Source: an uncultured Prevotella sp.
Lineage (GTDB): Bacteria; Bacteroidota; Bacteroidia; Bacteroidales; Bacteroidaceae
Direction: 5' to 3'
DNA: 11,480 nucleotides
Assembly: GCA_937892695.1 (NCBI GenBank)
Contig: CALBJK010000194.1
Span: forward strand, 1-11,480
Shown piece after piece: positions 7,862-11,480 of the stretch. Below the pieces are notes generated by a model. It was not told the origin of the DNA, searched no databases, and saw nothing but the letters and a program-made list of their open reading frames with translations. Each line of letters starts with the position of its first letter. The first letter of the stretch is position 1. Both the position numbers and the translations under genes were made by a program.

Positions 7862-7869
7862 TAACTTTG
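7862..7869 (+). promoter_or_regulatory. Bacteroidetes-type -7 promoter box for the lipid kinase gene
   Basis: TAACTTTG followed by C fits TAnnTTTG, with transcription expected to start near base 7876, about 100 bases before the ATG at 7975. The -33 element is weak (TGTTTT at 7843-7848 is closer than usual). It may drive both the lipid kinase and the exporter. Confidence 0.55.
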
Positions 7870-7974
7870 CGTTTATTGCCCTGTAAGGTATAGACCGGGC
7901 ATAAAACAATAAGCTCACGCATACTGGCTGCTTGCAGTACAGCCGCTGCAATAAATCCATACTCCATCCGCAAC

Positions 7975-9006
7975 ATGAAGAAAAAAGCCGTTTTCATCAT
8001 AAATCTCGTTTCGGGAACATCCGACAAGGCTTCTGTCCCTGAACTGATAAACAAGTACATCGACAGGGACAAGTTCGACCATCAGACCGTCATAACACAA
8101 TATGCCGGACACGCTACCGAGATAGCCAACCGCGCAAAAGCTGACGGCACAGATGTCGTCGTAGCCGTAGGCGGCGACGGAACGGTCAACGAGGTGGCAC
8201 GCGCCATTGTCCACTCCGACACTGCTCTCGGAATAATGCCCTGCGGCTCAGGCAACGGACTGGCACGCCATCTGCTGTTGCCTATGAATCTGCGCCGTTC
8301 CATAGACATCATCAACGAATGCCAGATACGCGACCTCGACTATGGGGTGATTAACGGCTACCCATTCTTCTGTACATGCGGAATGGGCTTCGACGCGTTC
8401 GTGAGCATGAAGTTTGCCGAAGCCGGCAAGCGCGGGCCTATAACATACGTGGAGAACGTACTGCGCGAAGGACTGAAATACAAGCCGGAGACCTACATCC
8501 TGCAAGACGAGAACGGCACCATCAAGTACAAAGCGTTTCTCATATCCTGCGCCAATGCCTCGCAGTATGGCAACAACGCCTACATCGCCCCCCAAGCCTC
8601 GATGAGCGACGGGTTGCTCGATGTCATCATCATGGAGCCGTTCGACGTTATAGAAGCTCCGCAGATAAGCATCGACATGTTTAACAAGACACTCAACAAA
8701 AACTCCAAGATAAAGACTTTCCGCTGCCGCAAGCTTCATGTCCACCGCAGCAAGCCCGGCGTAATCCACTACGACGGCGACCCGGTGATGACTGGCGAAG
8801 ACATCGACATAGAGCTAAAACCCAAGGGCGTGAAGATGATAATAAACCCCTTTGCCGACCGAAACGTCCGCAAGCCCAACGTCATACAGAACGCCACGGC
8901 CGACCTCTTCAACGAGATAAACGTCGTGCGCGAGGACATAACCAAACAGGGCCGCCACATACACGAAGAACTGACAAAAATCATACAACGCCGGTTCGGT
9001 CAATAA
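7975..9006 (+). CDS. Diacylglycerol kinase family lipid kinase (YegS/DgkB/LCB5-like)
   Basis: The protein has 343 residues and belongs to the family that phosphorylates diacylglycerol or related lipids with ATP at the cytoplasmic membrane face. The catalytic domain starts at the N-terminus (KAVFIINLVSG). It carries the nucleotide-binding GGDGTVNE motif (66-73) and the GSGNGLAR motif (91-98). The C-terminal beta-rich part has SDGLLDV (211-217) and a YDGDP motif (266-270) where many relatives have DGE. Residues from about 295 onward form a polar tail beyond the usual domain end. No signal peptide or membrane helix is seen. The ATG at 7975 is chosen because the domain begins right after it. The exporter gene follows 51 bases after the stop on the same strand. 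The family is secure; whether the substrate is diacylglycerol, a sphingoid lipid (Bacteroidales make sphingolipids) or another lipid cannot be told. Confidence 0.93.
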   Translation: MKKKAVFIINLVSGTSDKASVPELINKYIDRDKFDHQTVITQYAGHATEIANRAKADGTDVVVAVGGDGTVNEVARAIVHSDTALGIMPCGSGNGLARHLLLPMNLRRSIDIINECQIRDLDYGVINGYPFFCTCGMGFDAFVSMKFAEAGKRGPITYVENVLREGLKYKPETYILQDENGTIKYKAFLISCANASQYGNNAYIAPQASMSDGLLDVIIMEPFDVIEAPQISIDMFNKTLNKNSKIKTFRCRKLHVHRSKPGVIHYDGDPVMTGEDIDIELKPKGVKMIINPFADRNVRKPNVIQNATADLFNEINVVREDITKQGRHIHEELTKIIQRRFGQ

Positions 9007-9057
9007 GGGAAAAGCCTCATTAACTTATATAGTCAACCCTAAAACTGACTACAAGCC

Positions 9058-11274
9058 ATGAAACGATTTCCGATCATACACCAACACGACTCCATGCAAT
9101 GCGGCATAGCCTGTCTGCAAATGGTATGCAAGCATTTCGGACGGAATTATACCTCGGACGCACTATCCCAGATATGCTTCGCCACTACCGAAGGTGTATC
9201 ATTGCTCGGACTGAGCGAAGCTGCCGGACGGCTTGGGCTGCACACCGTATGCGGACTGGCCACGGTCGAAAAACTCGCTGATGCGCCGATGCCCTGCATC
9301 CTACACTGGAACCAGAACCACTTCGTCGTACTCTACCGCATACGTCGGGGGAGCAAGTTCTACATAGCCGACCCGGCCAAGGGAGTTGTCTGCTACGACC
9401 GCAACGAATTTGCCGCACACTGGGCTAACACCCGTTCCGGTGACTGCGACAAGGGCATAGCTATGTTCATAGAGACAACGCCGCAATTCTTCGAACATAA
9501 AGAAGGCACAGCCGAATCTGACTCACCGCGCAAACAGGGCGAACGACGATCCTTCCGCTTCCTCTTTGGATACATCAAGAAGTATCGTCGGTATTTCGGG
9601 CAGATAGTGCTCGGACTGGCCGTGGGCAGCGTGTTGCAGCTGCTGTTGCCGTTTCTCACCCAGTCGATTGTCGACGTGGGCATAAAGAATCAGGATATAG
9701 GCTTCGTATGGCTCATTCTTTTAGGCCAGCTCATGCTGACATTCAGCCGCACGGCCATCGACTTTGTACGGCGGTGGCTGCTGCTGCACATCAGCATGAG
9801 GATAAATATCTCGCTCGTGAGCGACTTCTTCATCAAGCTGCTACGGCTGCCAATGTCGTTCTTCGACACCAAGCTCATGGGCGACCTCATGCAGCGCATG
9901 ACTGACCACAGCCGTGTCAACGACTTTCTGACACAGCAGACACTCAGCATAATGTTCTCCTTGCTCACCTTCGCTGTTTTCTCCATCGTGCTTTTATGCT
10001 ACAACAGTATGGTGTTCCTCATCTTCGCCGTCGGCAGTCTGCTCTATGGTGCATGGATGACCCTGTTTCTTCGGCGGCGCAAGGTGCTCGACTATGAAAT
10101 ATTCGAGCAGCAGTCGCGCAACAACAACAAGACCTACGAGTTTATCACATCCATGCAGGAGATAAAGCTACAAGACTGTGAGCAACGTCGCCGATGGGAG
10201 TGGGAGGACGTACAGGCCGACCTTTTCAGGGTGAGGATGAAGTCACTGAAGTTGCAGCAGGCCCAAGAAACAGGCGCAATACTGATAAACGAAGCCAAGA
10301 ACATCGTCATCACTGTCGTGGCGGCTACTGCCGTCATCAACGGACAGATGACCCTCGGCATGATGCTCGCCGTGCAGTATATCATCGGACAGCTCAACGC
10401 CCCTGTCGAACAGCTGATGGCCTTCATCTATTCGCTACAAGACGTAAAGATAAGCCTAGAGCGCATAAACGAGATTCACGGCATGGCCGACGAGAACGGT
10501 GGAGGCAACCTGCTCACCGCTCTCGCCGACCCCGACAAAGGCATCAGCATCGACCATATCGACTTCAAGTACGACCCTCACGCCCTTCGAAAGACTCTCG
10601 ACGACGTTACCATCAGCATTCCGCAAGGCAAGACAACAGCCATAGTAGGAGCTTCGGGCAGCGGCAAGACTACGCTCGTGCGTCTGCTGCTTGGCTACTA
10701 TCCGGTGCTCGGAGGCAGCATCAGCATCGGCGGTGTCGACATAAACCGTCTGGACAAGAAATGGTGGCGGCGGCAATGCGGCGTGGTGATGCAGGACGGC
10801 GTAATCTTCTCCGAATCGATAGCCCGCAACATTGCTGTCGACGACGGCGAGATTGACCTGCAACGGCTCGACAAGGCGGCCTCGATAGCGTGTATCAAAG
10901 ACTTTGTGATGTCGCTTCCACTGAAGTTCGACACCAAGGTAGGGCGCGACGGTGTCGGGCTGAGCCAGGGACAGAAACAGCGCATCCTCATAGCACGTGC
11001 CGTCTACAAGACCCCCGACTACATCTTCCTCGACGAAGCCACCAATTCGCTCGATGCACAGAACGAACGACTCATCACCGACAACCTCGACCGTTTCTGC
11101 AAAGGACGCACGGTCATCGTCGTGGCTCACAGGCTGAGCACTGTGCGCAATGCCGACAATATTGTGGTGCTCGACGGCGGGAAAGTGGTCGAATGCGGCA
11201 CTCACGACAGCCTTACCGCACGTCATGGTGTCTACTACAATCTTGTAAAGAACCAGCTTGAACTTGGCAACTGA
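9058..11274 (+). CDS. Peptidase-containing ABC exporter (C39 protease, membrane domain, ATPase)
   Basis: This 738-residue protein is a full PCAT: it cuts the leader of a double-glycine-type precursor peptide and exports the product. The N-terminal C39 domain (about 1-140) has the expected catalytic Cys15, His88 and Asp104, with Gln9 as the oxyanion residue. A six-helix transmembrane domain follows (about 175-460). The ATPase domain (about 495-735) has Walker A GASGSGKTT (531-539), Q-loop Gln579, the signature LSQGQ (635-639, a variant of LSGGQ), Walker B ending Asp659-Glu660, D-loop SLDA (664-667) and His691. All catalytic residues are present, so it should be active. The ATG at 9058 is chosen because C39 homology starts at residue 3. 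No precursor peptide, modification enzyme or HlyD-type adaptor is visible in the window; they may lie to the right. It shares strand and probably a transcript with the lipid kinase. Confidence 0.95.
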   Translation: MKRFPIIHQHDSMQCGIACLQMVCKHFGRNYTSDALSQICFATTEGVSLLGLSEAAGRLGLHTVCGLATVEKLADAPMPCILHWNQNHFVVLYRIRRGSKFYIADPAKGVVCYDRNEFAAHWANTRSGDCDKGIAMFIETTPQFFEHKEGTAESDSPRKQGERRSFRFLFGYIKKYRRYFGQIVLGLAVGSVLQLLLPFLTQSIVDVGIKNQDIGFVWLILLGQLMLTFSRTAIDFVRRWLLLHISMRINISLVSDFFIKLLRLPMSFFDTKLMGDLMQRMTDHSRVNDFLTQQTLSIMFSLLTFAVFSIVLLCYNSMVFLIFAVGSLLYGAWMTLFLRRRKVLDYEIFEQQSRNNNKTYEFITSMQEIKLQDCEQRRRWEWEDVQADLFRVRMKSLKLQQAQETGAILINEAKNIVITVVAATAVINGQMTLGMMLAVQYIIGQLNAPVEQLMAFIYSLQDVKISLERINEIHGMADENGGGNLLTALADPDKGISIDHIDFKYDPHALRKTLDDVTISIPQGKTTAIVGASGSGKTTLVRLLLGYYPVLGGSISIGGVDINRLDKKWWRRQCGVVMQDGVIFSESIARNIAVDDGEIDLQRLDKAASIACIKDFVMSLPLKFDTKVGRDGVGLSQGQKQRILIARAVYKTPDYIFLDEATNSLDAQNERLITDNLDRFCKGRTVIVVAHRLSTVRNADNIVVLDGGKVVECGTHDSLTARHGVYYNLVKNQLELGN

Positions 11275-11376
11275 CATATCCCGACAATATAAAAAAATGG
11301 ATGTCCGCATGTTACCAATAGTCCAATACAAGTTTAATCAGTCTGCTGCATCTGCCAGACATTCACTTTCGGGCAT

Positions 11377-11410
11377 CCAGCGTGTAGAGACGTCACTTCG
11401 GTGCGTCTCC
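11377..11410. repeat. Intergenic hairpin repeat with TTCG tetraloop
   Basis: GAGACG (11387-11392), a bulged T, and CAC (11394-11396) pair with GTG (11401-11403) and CGTCTC (11404-11409), closing a C(TTCG)G tetraloop (11397-11400). That is nine pairs with one bulge. Bases 11377-11397 resemble 3184-3204 in inverted orientation, and 11400-11410 equals 3285-3295. It sits about 110 bases past the exporter stop. Without a following T-run it is a poor intrinsic terminator; a dispersed repeat fits better. Confidence 0.65.
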
Positions 11411-11465
11411 TCAATGGGCATTACTCAGGTTATGCTCAAGAATAAATCAGGATGGCATTCCGTTT

Positions 11466-11477
11466 GTGAGACGCACC
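11466..11477 (-). repeat. Inverted copy of the GGTGCGTCTC repeat arm at the window edge
   Basis: Read on the - strand this is GGTGCGTCTCAC, whose first ten bases equal 11400-11409. Together they form an inverted repeat with arms 58 bases apart. The element probably continues past the window edge. Confidence 0.55.
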
Positions 11478-11480
11478 AAA

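Larger units (their letters stand above)
7118..7974. other. Long intergenic region with divergent promoters and small repeats, no convincing gene
   Basis: These 857 bases separate the - strand iron-sulfur set from the + strand lipid kinase. They are more A/T-rich than the flanking genes. Short frames exist on the - strand (7358-7579, 7620-7802), but they lack recognisable domains and run through the repeats, so I do not call them. Contents: a GGAGACGCTCC word (7235-7245) one base off the repeat arm at 3285, a - strand promoter candidate (7324-7331), a run of GTAATT-like words (7372-7406), a 22-bp tandem duplication (7555-7598), a hairpin with CTGAAA/TTTCAG arms (7605-7623), a perfect 8-bp dyad (7705-7725), and the promoter and leader of the lipid kinase (from 7862). 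No tRNA, CRISPR or transposase was seen. Confidence 0.7.

Noticed and set aside
10194..10856. + strand frame of 220 codons inside the exporter gene
   Set aside because: It is an out-of-frame reading of the membrane and ATPase domains, with a low-complexity Arg/His-rich translation.
10456..11331. Long - strand frame of 291 codons opposite the exporter gene
   Set aside because: It runs antisense to the ATPase domain, whose motifs are all intact on the + strand, and its translation has no recognisable domain. Long antisense frames are common in such GC-rich codon patterns.
11299..11378. GGATGTCCG and CGGGCATCC as a terminator stem for the exporter gene
   Set aside because: The arms are over 60 bases apart with a mismatch and no T-run follows. 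It may be part of the repeat structure, but is not supported as a terminator.

Overview
The window looks like chromosomal DNA of a Bacteroidales bacterium, most likely a Prevotella or a close relative. The SecA has the inserts typical of Bacteroidetes. Intergenic promoters fit the Bacteroidetes -7 box (TAnnTTTG). Starts are preceded by A-rich stretches rather than clear Shine-Dalgarno sites, and the iron-sulfur gene set is one familiar from anaerobic gut and oral Bacteroidales. The species call is an inference; no rRNA or other marker is present.

Layout. (1) Bases 1-3080, + strand: secA, missing its N-terminal codons, closed by a strong hairpin (3107-3141) that probably terminates transcription from both sides. 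(2) Bases 3326-7117, - strand: a set of genes read right to left. First comes a short exported protein that looks like the N-terminal stub of a DUF362 protein (7117-6911). It is followed by a six-helix membrane protein resembling an ECF transporter S component (6835-6332), a membrane polyferredoxin with NapH-like and extra ferredoxin modules (6312-4789), and an exported lipoprotein-type aldo/keto reductase with a C-terminal two-cluster ferredoxin domain (4717-3326). (3) Bases 7118-7974: 857 bases without a convincing gene, holding divergent promoter candidates, a 22-bp tandem duplication and small hairpins. (4) Bases 7975-11274, + strand: a diacylglycerol/lipid kinase, then a peptidase-containing ABC exporter (C39 protease, membrane domain, ATPase). 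(5) Bases 11275-11480: noncoding tail with a hairpin repeat related to sequence near 3165-3300.

How the genes may work together. The - strand genes suggest an electron-transfer module. The polyferredoxin has cytoplasmic-type clusters near the membrane, then an internal twin-arginine-like hydrophobic segment, then four more Cys-rich cluster motifs that could lie outside the cytoplasmic membrane. The aldo/keto reductase carries a Tat-like lipoprotein signal and two cluster motifs, so it could accept those electrons on the outer face. This is inference from motifs and order. The exporter would cleave double-glycine leader peptides and secrete the product, but no precursor peptide or HlyD-type partner lies in the window. 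The lipid kinase just upstream of it may be only a transcriptional neighbour.

The most interesting leads are the proposed outward electron path, the eroded DUF362 gene at the head of that operon, and the structured repeats in the intergenic DNA. Nothing here is clearly a wholly new system.
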